Below are positions 16,848 through 24,891 of a DNA stretch of 64,000 nt, piece by piece. Both the position numbers and the translations under genes were made by a program. Position 1 is the first letter of the stretch. Each line of letters begins with the position of its first letter. The stretch is from Rhizobium leguminosarum bv. trifolii WSM1325 (GTDB lineage Bacteria; Pseudomonadota; Alphaproteobacteria; Rhizobiales; Rhizobiaceae). The notes under the pieces are model-generated. The model was not told the DNA's origin. It ran no database searches and saw nothing but the letters and a program-made list of their open reading frames with translations. The DNA lies in contig CP001622.1 of NCBI GenBank assembly GCA_000023185.1, positions 2,914,001-2,978,000 on the forward strand, given 5' to 3'.

Positions 16848-17588
16848 ATGGCGCCGATCTATACCAGAACTGTCCTGATGACCGCCCTTCTGGCGCTGCC
16901 GCTCGCCGCCGCAGCGCCCGCCTTCGCACAGGAGGCAAAGCCGCGCGAGCCGGTGATTTCGGTGACCGGCGATGGCGAATCCTCCGTCGCTCCCGATATG
17001 GCCATCGTCAATCTCGCCGTCGTCAAACAGGCGAAAACCGCCCGCGAAGCGCTCGATGAGAACAACAAGGCGATGAACGACGTGCTTGCCGCGCTGAAGA
17101 GCGGCGGCATCGCCGAGCGCGACCTCCAGACTTCCGGCTTTTCCATCCAGCCGCAATACAATTATCCGCAGCCGGTCGACGGCCAACAGCAGCAGCCGCA
17201 GCTGATCGGCTACCAGACCATCAATTCGGTCACCGTCAGGCTGCGCGATCTCGCCAAGCTCGGCGCGGTGATCGACCAGTCCGTCACCCTCGGCATCAAC
17301 CAGGGCGGCGAAATCCAGTTCACCAACGACAAACCGGACGCCGCGATCGAAGAGGCGCGCAAGGCCGCGGTCGCCGATGCCGTCAAGAGGGCGAAGACGC
17401 TCAGCGAAGCCGCCGGCGTCAAGCTCGGCCGCATTCTCGAGATCAACGAGAATGTGCCGCGCGCAATGCCGCAGCCGGTCTATCGCGCCACGATGATGAA
17501 GGAGGCCTCCGACGCTGCCGTTCCCGTCCAGGGCGGCGAGAATAATTACAATGTCAGCGTCACCGTGACCTTCGCGATCGAGCAGTAA
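16848..17588 (+). CDS. SIMPL domain (DUF541) periplasmic protein
   Basis: A 246-residue protein with a Sec signal peptide (TVLMTALLALPLAAAAPAFA, cleavage near residue 27). The SIMPL/DUF541 domain fills the rest: ISVTGDGESSVAPDMAIVNL near the start, QTSGFSIQPQYNYPQPVDGQ in the middle and VSVTVTFAIEQ at the end. Family members such as E. coli YggE are periplasmic or outer-membrane linked and tied to oxidative stress. AAGGAATGAAAAC precedes the ATG. A hairpin follows the stop. Confidence 0.9.
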   Translation: MAPIYTRTVLMTALLALPLAAAAPAFAQEAKPREPVISVTGDGESSVAPDMAIVNLAVVKQAKTAREALDENNKAMNDVLAALKSGGIAERDLQTSGFSIQPQYNYPQPVDGQQQQPQLIGYQTINSVTVRLRDLAKLGAVIDQSVTLGINQGGEIQFTNDKPDAAIEEARKAAVADAVKRAKTLSEAAGVKLGRILEINENVPRAMPQPVYRATMMKEASDAAVPVQGGENNYNVSVTVTFAIEQ

Positions 17589-17594
17589 ATTGAA

Positions 17595-17626
17595 AGCCCC
17601 GCGCGTCATTTGAGACGCGCGGGGCT
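17595..17626 (+). terminator. Hairpin after the SIMPL gene
   Basis: AGCCCCGCGCGTC (17595-17607) pairs with GACGCGCGGGGCT (17614-17626) around a six-base loop, just 6 bp after the stop. No T-run follows. Confidence 0.7.
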
Positions 17627-18090
17627 CGGATTGCTGACAATGTGTGCCAATTACCTTCGTCATCATCCGGCTTGTGCCCCAAGCATCTGCCTCCGGTTGA
17701 TAGGCTGCAGATCAGGCCGATCCTGTCCGTCTGGCGCCGGCGGCTGCCGCTCACAAAGCAAGACCCCTCCCCAACCCCTCCCCACAAGGGGGAGGGGCTA
17801 ACATGCCGCCCCCACTTCACGTGACCTCCATCGTAGCAATCAGTAGAGCGGTAACAGCCAGCGACACGTCTGCTTTTTGGTCCCGCCGGGGCCACAGCTT
17901 AGCCCCTCCCCCTTGTGGGGAGGGGTTGGGGAGGGGTCTTGGATTCATACACAAGACCGGATGATGCCGGAGGAAAGAGCGCAGTCAAACTGAGCGCAAA
18001 AGAAAACCGCCCTTGCCGATCCGGGGAGACGGGCAAAGGCGGTTCTTGGCCGCCGCATCGGGGAGACGGGGCGGCGTTTTCGTCTAACGA
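17627..18090. repeat. Long perfect inverted repeat between two genes
   Basis: No gene is seen. Positions 17760-17801 and 17899-17940 are exact 42-base inverted copies of a CCCCTCCCC-rich element, each also internally palindromic. An outer imperfect pair, CATCATCCGGCTTGTG (17661-17676) with CACAAGACCGGATGATG (17950-17966), extends the symmetry. Hairpins at 18003-18080 probably end the minus-strand gene that follows. Confidence 0.85.
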
Positions 18091-18450
18091 TTAGCGGCGC
18101 AGAGCGGGGCAGCCGCGCACATTGCCGAAGCTCATTTCATCTTGGCCGCGACGCGTCCAGCCCTGGACGATCACCCGGCGGGGCGTGATGTCAACGACCC
18201 TCGCGCGGCGGAAGCCGTAATCGCGAGCAAGGTTTTCGGCGAGCTGCGGATTGCAGCCGCGCGACGGCCGGCCGTAGCCCTGAGGCGGACGGTCATAACC
18301 CGGAGGCGGACGGCGATAGTTCTGCGGCGGACCACGGTCCGGCTCGCCAATAATGATATTCAACTGGGCGGCAGCCGGGACCACCGTGCCGGCAAGGGTA
18401 CCGGCTGTCAGCATGACGGCAAGACCCGCCTTTGCCAGAAACTGCATCAT
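18091..18450 (-). CDS. Small exported protein, RGCP-type, proline-rich
   Basis: A 119-residue protein with a signal peptide (FLAKAGLAVMLTAGTLAGTV, cleavage after AAAQ). Next comes a Pro/Tyr/Gly-rich segment (NYRRPPPGYDRPPQGYGRP) and a conserved C-terminal half: RGCNPQLAENLARDYGFRRA and FGNVRGCPALRR. The C-terminal half is paralogous to the next gene upstream (18628-18933). Two conserved Cys may pair. A double ATG at 18450/18447 follows AAAGG. Function unknown. Confidence 0.75.
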   Translation of the reverse strand: MMQFLAKAGLAVMLTAGTLAGTVVPAAAQLNIIIGEPDRGPPQNYRRPPPGYDRPPQGYGRPSRGCNPQLAENLARDYGFRRARVVDITPRRVIVQGWTRRGQDEMSFGNVRGCPALRR

Positions 18451-18627
18451 CGAAAAACCTTTCGTTTGAAAGTCGGTGCGGTCGAGCCGCCCTCCCCATT
18501 GGTCCGCATCACGCCGAAGCGTCATTTGGGAATCACTCATACAGGTCAGAGAAGAGACGGCTGAAAGTGTCAGCGTCAAGGCAAAAACGGACCGGAAGCA
18601 CCGCATCGGCGCCTCCGGCCGCAGTCC

Positions 18628-18933
18628 TCAGCGCCGGATCAGCGGGCAGCCGCGGACATTCGCGAAGGTGATCCTGTCCCAGCCGCGGCGTTCGCGTCCG
18701 GCGACGACAACCACCCGCGGCGACATGCGGGTGATGCGGGCGTCCCGTAGGCCGAAATCACGCGCCTTGCGCACCGCATGCATCGGCGAGCAGCCGCGGA
18801 TCGGACGATGGTATTGCGCCTCGACGACGAAGTTCGTCTGCGGTCCGGCGGCGGCCGCCGTGGAAACGGTGGCCGGAATAGTGCAGAGGGCGAGCAGAGC
18901 GGCAAGCGAAGCCTTGGTCAGGAAATGCGTCAT
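18628..18933 (-). CDS. Small exported protein, RGCP-type
   Basis: A 101-residue protein with signal peptide FLTKASLAALLALCTIPATV (cleavage after AAAA). The mature part reads IRGCSPMHAVRKARDFGLRD, RVVVVAGRERRGWDRITFAN and ends VRGCPLIRR. It matches the following gene over the same motifs but lacks its proline-rich linker, so the pair arose by tandem duplication. GGAGA lies seven bases before ATG 18933. Function unknown. Confidence 0.75.
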   Translation of the reverse strand: MTHFLTKASLAALLALCTIPATVSTAAAAGPQTNFVVEAQYHRPIRGCSPMHAVRKARDFGLRDARITRMSPRVVVVAGRERRGWDRITFANVRGCPLIRR

Positions 18934-19055
18934 GTTGTGTCTCCGTCGATTGAATTCCAAGCTCTCCCTTCAGGGATTGTCTCGACAGTAACCGCCGCAA
19001 AATGAATGGTGTTCGAACCGGGCATTCAGTTTGCATTCACAAGCATTAACCGATT

Positions 19056-19478
19056 TCAATCGCTGAAATGCAGCACGATTTCCCGCCGGTGCGGCCGGTC
19101 GCGATGTTCGAAAAGATAAAGCCCCTGCCAGGTGCCGAGCATCAGCCGCCCCCTGGCAACAGGAATGCCGATCGAGACCTGCGTCAGCGCCGCCTTGATA
19201 TGCGCCGGCATGTCGTCCGGCCCCTCGGCCCTGTGCACGACCCAGTCCATCTCAGGATCGGAAGCCGGCGGCACGAGGCGGTGGAAGAAGGAGAGAAGAT
19301 CGGTGCGCACATCGGGATCGGCATTTTCCTGGATCAGCAGCGAACAGGAGGTGTGGCGCACGAAGACCGTGAGAAGCCCCTCCTCCCGCCCCGACGCGCT
19401 GACGAAGGCCTCCGCCTGGTGGGTGAACTCGTAAAGGCCCTGTCCGCGTGTGGACAAGGTGAGGATCGTCTGGGGCAA
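19056..19478 (-). CDS. YjbQ/UPF0047 family protein
   Basis: A 140-residue protein of the UPF0047 (YjbQ) family, with SLLIQENADPDVRTDL and GPDDMPAHIKAALTQVSIGI typical of it. Conserved His residues (RHTSC, HRAEGPDDMPAH) line the presumed active site. Members have weak thiamine-phosphate synthase activity; the true role is unclear. The start is a TTG with AGGAG six bases upstream. It is about 135 bp from the next gene, with a repeat cluster in between. Confidence 0.88.
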   Translation of the reverse strand: MPQTILTLSTRGQGLYEFTHQAEAFVSASGREEGLLTVFVRHTSCSLLIQENADPDVRTDLLSFFHRLVPPASDPEMDWVVHRAEGPDDMPAHIKAALTQVSIGIPVARGRLMLGTWQGLYLFEHRDRPHRREIVLHFSD

Positions 19479-19528
19479 GGCGCTCTCCTGCTTCGAGATG
19501 AATGTCTCGCGAGTTGGCGCGCTACTCG

Positions 19529-19610
19529 GCGCAAGTCAAGCTTGCGCGGGCAAGTCAAGCTTGACGGGGCAAAGTCAAGCTTGCCCGGGCAAAGTCAAGC
19601 TTGCCCGGGC
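19529..19610. repeat. Four tandem self-complementary repeats
   Basis: Four units centred on CAAGCTTG, spaced 19, 20 and 20 bp apart (AAGCTT at 19538, 19557, 19577 and 19597). The last two units are identical, GGGCAAAGTCAAGCTTGCCC. Each unit can fold on itself through GGGCAAG/CTTGCCC-like arms. The array fills the gap between the YjbQ and DUF1428 genes. Confidence 0.85.
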
Positions 19611-19612
19611 GA

Positions 19613-19966
19613 TCAGAGCCTGAGCAACACTTCGAAGCCGCCGTAGATCATCCGCTTGCCGTCGAATGGCATCTGCCACTGGTCACCCTTGAGCCTGGGA
19701 TCGTCCATTACCTTGGCATTGATATCGTCGCGCTCCTGGCGCGAGCTGTAGACGATCCAGGAAAATACCACCACCTCGTCCTCCTTCGCCTGCACGGCGC
19801 GGGGAAAGGAGGTCAACTCGCCATAGGGCACGTCGTCGCCGATACATTCGACATATTCGAGCGCGCCATATTCCTTCCAGATCGAGCCGGCGAAGGTCGA
19901 GAATTCCTTGTAGGCCTCGATATTCCCCTTCGGAACCGCCACGATGAAACCATCGACATAGGACAT
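19613..19966 (-). CDS. DUF1428 family protein
   Basis: A 117-residue soluble protein with the DUF1428 (YbaA) pattern: YVDGFIVAVPKGNIEAYKEF at the N-terminus, VECIGDDVPYGELTSFPRAV in the middle and FDGKRMIYGGFEVLLRL at the end. The fold is a dimeric alpha/beta barrel of the ferredoxin-like type; the function is unknown. AGGAGG precedes ATG 19966. The tandem repeat array starts just after its stop. Confidence 0.9.
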   Translation of the reverse strand: MSYVDGFIVAVPKGNIEAYKEFSTFAGSIWKEYGALEYVECIGDDVPYGELTSFPRAVQAKEDEVVVFSWIVYSSRQERDDINAKVMDDPRLKGDQWQMPFDGKRMIYGGFEVLLRL

Positions 19967-20082
19967 CTCGCTCCTCCTTTGCGTGTCTGCGCCCGGTTAT
20001 CACGGAAGAGATAGGAGACTTGCCAAACGGGTCCAGTCTGCTGCCGAGCGGCTACCGCGCGCGCTTATCGTCCTCCTGGTGA

Positions 20083-20682
20083 TCAGGGACCATTGACCAG
20101 CTTGAGGATGAGCTGCTGGATATTGCCGCCGTCACCCATTTCGATCTTGTCGAAGTCGCGGCCGCGCTGGCGCTGTCTTTGGGAGATCTCGCCGAGCCGG
20201 CGGGTCAGCTCGATCCTGATCTTCTTGCAATCGGGATCATCGGCAACGGTGAGGCCGATGCTTGTCGCCTCGATCTCCTTGACCATCTCCTTGATGGTCT
20301 CGCCATGCACCCGCTCATGCGCCTGCACACCTGATATGAAGGCCTCCCAGCTGCTCTTCACGGCAGCTGGCAGAGCAGCAGATGGTTTCGGCAGCGTATA
20401 GGTGATGATGAGCTTCGGCAGGTTGGTGACGATAACGCAGGCATTTCCCTGCGGTTCGTATTTCCTGGTCCAGGTCAGCTTGAACGTCGTATGCGCGATT
20501 GCCCGGCCGAAGCCGCCCGCCTTCGGGCCACGCTCGCCGATCGATTCATAAAGCCCGGCGCCCGAGGTGCCTGATATCGAATAGGGCCGCACCTCTTCGA
20601 CCGCCTGCCACTCGGCCAGCGCCACGGCCGGCACCGACGTGAAAACCGCCGCAAGCACACAGGATAGAAAATTTGTCGTCAC
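20083..20682 (-). CDS. DUF922 exported protein, putative Zn peptidase
   Basis: About 199 residues from a GTG at 20682 preceded by GGAG; a signal peptide follows (TTNFLSCVLAAVFTSVPAVA). The central QAHERVHGETIKEMV has an HExxH-like HERVH motif, the mark of DUF922, a predicted zinc-dependent peptidase family. An upstream ATG at 20754 would place 24 extra residues before the signal peptide and lacks a ribosome-binding site. It lies 75 bp downstream of the MFS exporter gene. Activity is unproven. Confidence 0.75.
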   Translation of the reverse strand: MTTNFLSCVLAAVFTSVPAVALAEWQAVEEVRPYSISGTSGAGLYESIGERGPKAGGFGRAIAHTTFKLTWTRKYEPQGNACVIVTNLPKLIITYTLPKPSAALPAAVKSSWEAFISGVQAHERVHGETIKEMVKEIEATSIGLTVADDPDCKKIRIELTRRLGEISQRQRQRGRDFDKIEMGDGGNIQQLILKLVNGP

Positions 20683-20757
20683 GCGCGGCTCCGCCGAATG
20701 ATGTTTCGGGCCGAACCTAACGGGAGCGGTCGCCGCTTTCAACGCGTCATGCATGTG

Positions 20758-21978
20758 CTAACCCTGCAGCGTCTTGACCTTGGTAAGATCGGGGAAGAGC
20801 CGCATCCACAGGAGCACGACGACGATCGTGCCGAAGCCGCCGACGATGCCGGTGGCGACCGGCCCAAGCGCCGCCGCCATCATGCCGGATTCGAATTCGC
20901 CGAGCTGGTTGGAGGTGCCGATGAACAGCGAGTTGACGGCACTGACACGACCACGCATCTCGTCCGGCGTCAAAAGCTGCACCAGCGAGCTGCGCACGAC
21001 GACGCTCACCGTATCGGACGCGCCGATGACGAGCAGCGCGACGACGGAAAGCGCGATATTGGTCGACAGCGAGAAGACGATGGTGGCGACGCCGAACACG
21101 GCGACGGCGGCGAGCATCTTGCGACCGACATTGCTGCTCAGTGGCCGGCGAGCGAGCATGATCGACATGGCAAGCGCGCCGACCGCCGGGGCCGCGCGCA
21201 GAAAACCGAGGCCCCAGGGACCGGCATGCAGGATATCGCTGGCGAACATCGGCAGCAGCGCAGTCGCGCCGCCGAGCAGCACCGCGAAGAGATCGAGCGA
21301 GATCGTGCCGAGCATCACCGGCCGGCTGCGGATGAAGGAGACGCCGGCAAAGACCGAGGCGAGCGTCACCGGCTCACGCTTGGCAGGGCTCCATTGCATG
21401 CGGATCGAGATGACGTTGAAGCTTGCGACGGCAAAGAGCAGCGCCGATATAGCAAAAGGCGCGACGGGGTGGAGGCCATAAAGCAGGCCTCCGAGCGAGG
21501 GGCCGATGATCATCGCCGTCTGCATCAACGAGGTCGAGGTTGCGACCGCCTTCTGCAACATCGAGGCCGGCACGATGTTCGGCAACAGCGCCGCCATGGT
21601 CGGCCGTTCAAAGGCGACGACGGCGCCGAGCACGGTGACGGCGGCAAGGATGCCGGCCGGCGTCAGCCATTGCTGCCAGGTGGCAACCGCCAGCACCAGC
21701 GCCGTCACCGCTTCGATCAACTGGCAGACGAGCCCGATGCGCCGCCGGTCGAACCGGTCGGCGACATGGCCGACGACGAAGGTCAGCACCGCCATCGGCA
21801 GGAATTGGCACAAGCCGACTAGGCCGAGCGCAAAGGCGCTGTGTGTCTGATCGTAGATCATCCACCCCATGGCGATGCCAATGGACTGGAAGGAGAGCGA
21901 GGAAAAAACGCGGGAGGCAGCGAAGTTCAGATAGCCGGGGTGGCGAAGAACGCTCCCCGGTCCTTGGGATATGTCCAT
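20758..21978 (-). CDS. MFS transporter (MFS_3/EntS-like)
   Basis: A 406-residue membrane protein with about 12 helices. The loop between helices 2 and 3, GHVADRFDRRRIGLVCQL, is the major facilitator signature. It resembles the MFS_3 group that includes the enterobactin exporter EntS and macrolide exporters. No siderophore genes are nearby, so the substrate is unknown. It is followed by the DUF922 gene and preceded by a Crp-like regulator gene on the same strand. Confidence 0.88.
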   Translation of the reverse strand: MDISQGPGSVLRHPGYLNFAASRVFSSLSFQSIGIAMGWMIYDQTHSAFALGLVGLCQFLPMAVLTFVVGHVADRFDRRRIGLVCQLIEAVTALVLAVATWQQWLTPAGILAAVTVLGAVVAFERPTMAALLPNIVPASMLQKAVATSTSLMQTAMIIGPSLGGLLYGLHPVAPFAISALLFAVASFNVISIRMQWSPAKREPVTLASVFAGVSFIRSRPVMLGTISLDLFAVLLGGATALLPMFASDILHAGPWGLGFLRAAPAVGALAMSIMLARRPLSSNVGRKMLAAVAVFGVATIVFSLSTNIALSVVALLVIGASDTVSVVVRSSLVQLLTPDEMRGRVSAVNSLFIGTSNQLGEFESGMMAAALGPVATGIVGGFGTIVVVLLWMRLFPDLTKVKTLQG

Positions 21979-22115
21979 TGCGATGTCACCGGCCGGCAGC
22001 GCGGGTCCGCCAGCCTTTATAAGAGTTTTAAGAAGGTCGAGGCGGTGTTCTGCCCGAATGGTCGAATTGTCAATCGCAATGAGCTGGTGTCACCGGATTG
22101 TGTGATACCTCGGTC

Positions 22116-22856
22116 TTAGCGTGGTTCCCTGAAGATGCTGAGATAGCCGGGATCGAATTCGGCGATTTCCTGCAGGCGTTCCCAGTCGACGATGGTGATC
22201 GTCCGATTCTCCCAGGTGAACACGCCCTCGCGCCTCAGCGCCTGCAAAGTCTTGTTCAGGTGGACGACGGAAACGCCGAGCACGTCGGCCATCTCGATCT
22301 GCGTCAACGGAAACTGGAAGCTTGCGCCGCGCGTCCGCTTCACCACCTGCAGCCGCACGAAGAGTTCGCAGACGAGATGGGCGATATGGGCGCGCTTTGA
22401 GCGCCGGCCCATGGCGACGATCCACTCGCGGTGGATGGCGCCATCGACCAGCGTATCGAGCCAGAGCAGCCGGGTCAGGTGCGGCATGCGCTCGGTGATC
22501 GCCTTGAGATCGGCGTGATCGGCAAACGCAACATGACAGGACGACAGCGCGACGATGCCGTGATCCATCTTCTTGATCGGGAAAGCATGCAGATCGACGA
22601 AATCGCCGGCGACATGCAGCGCGGTGATCTGGCGGCTGCCATCCGCCATCACCTTATAGCGCGCCGCAAAACCATCGAGCAGCAGCGTGCTGTAGGCCGG
22701 TCGGCTCCCTTCGGAGACGAGATCCTCCCCGGCAGCAAAATACCTGTCTTTGACGATGATCGCTCTGAGATGACTTTCCTCTTCAGCCGACAGCACATCT
22801 CGGCTTCCAAGATTCAACAGCAGGGATTCAATCACGAGCCTGCCCGCCGATATCAC
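22116..22856 (-). CDS. Crp/Fnr family transcriptional regulator
   Basis: A 246-residue regulator. A cyclic-nucleotide-binding-like beta barrel covers about residues 20-140 and a Crp-type winged helix lies near 150-220 (FPLTQIEMADVLGVSVVHLN). It lacks the cysteine cluster of Fnr, so it does not look like an iron-sulfur oxygen sensor. Similar rhizobial proteins respond to unknown signals. The start is GTG 22856 with AGGAA upstream. No target is evident. Confidence 0.88.
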   Translation of the reverse strand: MISAGRLVIESLLLNLGSRDVLSAEEESHLRAIIVKDRYFAAGEDLVSEGSRPAYSTLLLDGFAARYKVMADGSRQITALHVAGDFVDLHAFPIKKMDHGIVALSSCHVAFADHADLKAITERMPHLTRLLWLDTLVDGAIHREWIVAMGRRSKRAHIAHLVCELFVRLQVVKRTRGASFQFPLTQIEMADVLGVSVVHLNKTLQALRREGVFTWENRTITIVDWERLQEIAEFDPGYLSIFREPR

Positions 22857-22968
22857 AAGAGTTCCTGATCATTTCGATGCGACCTGTATTTTCTATAAGA
22901 ATCAATGCCTAGCCCCGGGAACAATTGTCTTCATCTGTGATTTCTCCCTGGGATGCGCAGGAAAGAAC

Positions 22969-23214
22969 ATGGCTCGCTACTATTTCGATCTACACAATGG
23001 GGAAGGTCCGACTCGCGACGAGCACGGCACCGAGCTCAAATCTCGCGAAGACATTCCGAAAGAGCTGACCCGCATCCTGCTGGATGTGGCCCGCGACGAA
23101 CTGCCCGCGGGTGATCGCATGACCATCGCCATCACCGTTCGCGACGAGAGCGGCGATCCGGTCACGGTTGCCAGCCTCGTCTTCAACAATGAATGGCTCG
23201 ACGTCTTACGATAG
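22969..23214 (+). CDS. DUF6894-like small protein, 81 aa
   Basis: It starts MARYYFDLHNGEGPTRDEHG and continues LKSREDIPKELTRILLDVAR, the pattern of the multicopy rhizobial family DUF6894 (aromatic start, D-x-x-G-x-E/A, then an amphipathic helix). It probably folds as one small alpha/beta domain. A second member lies opposite it at 23384-23617. Function unknown. Confidence 0.7.
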   Translation: MARYYFDLHNGEGPTRDEHGTELKSREDIPKELTRILLDVARDELPAGDRMTIAITVRDESGDPVTVASLVFNNEWLDVLR

Positions 23215-23383
23215 CGGCCGCCGTTTAAGGGCTGCCGCGGTCACTCCTACGCATCAATCCGACTCGGTCGATGGGCGCGACGCTAAGACCCGCCTTCATA
23301 GCCGGCAATTAAATTTGACATAGTCTTTTGATTGCTTTGCGTGCGATCGACGGCCATTCACAGGGCCGGCATCCTTATCGCGG

Positions 23384-23617
23384 CTATTTGGCGATTTCTT
23401 CGAGAATGAGCCGGATTTCCGCGAGCGGCCTACGGCTTTCATCGAAGAGTTCCACCGACATCATATTCAAAGGTGCAGTCGGCAAGCCTTCGGTGGCCAT
23501 CTCCGCCAACACGCGCCGCGCCTCCGCTTTCGCGGCTTCGATGGATTCAAAATCATAGGCCGTCTCGGTCGTCCCGGCGCCATCACGATCGAAAAGTTGA
23601 AAGTAGAATTTCGGCAC
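23384..23617 (-). CDS. DUF6894-like small protein, 77 aa
   Basis: The start is GTG 23617 with GGGGGA seven bases upstream, reading VPKFYFQLFDRDGAGTTETA. An amphipathic helix follows (YDFESIEAAKAEARRVLAEM), then SVELFDESRRPLAEIRLILE. It is related to the convergent gene at 22969-23214 and has the same order of elements. Function unknown. Confidence 0.68.
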   Translation of the reverse strand: MPKFYFQLFDRDGAGTTETAYDFESIEAAKAEARRVLAEMATEGLPTAPLNMMSVELFDESRRPLAEIRLILEEIAK

Positions 23618-23697
23618 GGCATATCCCCCGCTAGATAACCCTAACGGACCGGCGGACAACATGTTCCGCCGGAACGGGTTTCAGGTCGTGCGCACCG

Positions 23698-24096
23698 TCA
23701 AAAGGCGCCGGCTTCCGGAGAGGCCATTTCCTCGATACCGTCGACGCGGTCGGGATAGAAGGCGAGATGATCCTTGATGTTGCTGACCGCGGCATTCGGC
23801 GCCTCGTAGGTCCAGACGGCATTCTTCGAGCGCTCCCCGCCCGGAATGATGCTGTAATAGGAGGCGTCGCCCTTATAGGGGCAATGGCTGCTATGGTCGG
23901 TGCGTTGAAGCAGCGACATGTCCACATCCTTGCGCGGAATATATTGCACCGGCGGATAGGAGGCCTCGCACAGCGTCAGCGCATCGTGCGTATCGGCAAT
24001 CGTCTTGCCGCCGAGCGTGACGACGACGCGGGAGGGATTGTGCTCGACGGTGATCGGATGATCCGGCCCCGGAATCTTGAACGACTTATCTGACAT
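23698..24096 (-). CDS. DUF427 domain protein
   Basis: A 132-residue protein of the DUF427 family: PSRVVVTLGGKTIADTHDAL, then the marker HCPYKGDASYYSI and NAVWTYEAPNAAVSNIKDHL near the end. The family forms small beta-tent-like folds and is often found as a stand-alone enzyme-like protein of unknown role. GGAGA precedes ATG 24096. It is about 100 bp downstream of the B3/4 gene on the same strand. Confidence 0.9.
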   Translation of the reverse strand: MSDKSFKIPGPDHPITVEHNPSRVVVTLGGKTIADTHDALTLCEASYPPVQYIPRKDVDMSLLQRTDHSSHCPYKGDASYYSIIPGGERSKNAVWTYEAPNAAVSNIKDHLAFYPDRVDGIEEMASPEAGAF

Positions 24097-24195
24097 GGGG
24101 TTCGTCTCCAGGAGATATCGATCGCATGGAGATAGGGCGGGCATGCCGCCAGCCCAAGGCCTCGAACGCAGCTTTCCCTGAAATGCTGCGCGCCC

Positions 24196-24888
24196 TTAGA
24201 ACTCGAAACGCGGCGATACAAAGCTCAGCATCGCCGTTTTCGGCGCCGCCGGCCAGTGTCGCGCAAGCGCATCCGCAACTGTTTCGACCAGCCTGGCGAT
24301 GTCGTCGCCGGCGGAGACGTGCAGGGCCTCGACAACGATCAGCACCGAGTGCGTCGTCTCCCGCACCGCCGAAAGCCCGCTCTGCCGGTTCGTCCAGCGC
24401 CGTGCATGTGCCCTGTCCTCCGCGTCTGCAAAGATCACTTCGTTCGTCTCCGGATGCTCGCTTTCGCCGGCGAAAGTCAGATAGGTCTCGTCACCCTTGG
24501 CTCGCCGGACCTCGAGATCGCCAGCGATCTTTTCAGTGTCGAAGACGGCGATCGGAATGGCGAAGGCGAGCGAAATCGAATTGCAGAGATCGATGAGCGG
24601 ATGCAGGCGCGGCAGCGCATGTTCCTGGCGGAAGCGGCGCAGTAGCGCCTCGGAAGCGCAGCGATATTGCGTCGGCTTCAGGCCCATGCGGGAAAAGCCG
24701 CGCCGCCAGGCCTGGATTTCGGGGAATTCGCCTTCCTGCGCTTTGGCCAGCCGGGCCTCGGCGATTGCGCTGAAGCTTGCGATCGCCGCCTCGACATCGG
24801 CATCCGCATGGATGCCTTCGGAATGGAGCGCGCCGGCGCGAAGCTCCGGAAAGGCCTGCCACATGGCACGGGAATGGCTGAACTGCAT
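24196..24888 (-). CDS. B3/4 (tRNA editing-like) domain protein
   Basis: A 230-residue protein containing the B3_4 domain, which in the beta subunit of phenylalanyl-tRNA synthetase hydrolyses mischarged tRNA. Visible parts include KPTQYRCASEALLRRFRQE and LHPLIDLCNSISLAFAIPIA. Stand-alone versions may edit mischarged tRNA in trans, but most are untested. Its start is 3 bp after the stop of the EamA gene, so the two form an operon. Confidence 0.85.
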   Translation of the reverse strand: MQFSHSRAMWQAFPELRAGALHSEGIHADADVEAAIASFSAIAEARLAKAQEGEFPEIQAWRRGFSRMGLKPTQYRCASEALLRRFRQEHALPRLHPLIDLCNSISLAFAIPIAVFDTEKIAGDLEVRRAKGDETYLTFAGESEHPETNEVIFADAEDRAHARRWTNRQSGLSAVRETTHSVLIVVEALHVSAGDDIARLVETVADALARHWPAAPKTAMLSFVSPRFEF

Positions 24889-24891
24889 GGT

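Noticed and set aside
19529..19610. CRISPR array
   Set aside because: The units are 19-20 bp apart with no spacers between, so it is a simple tandem repeat.
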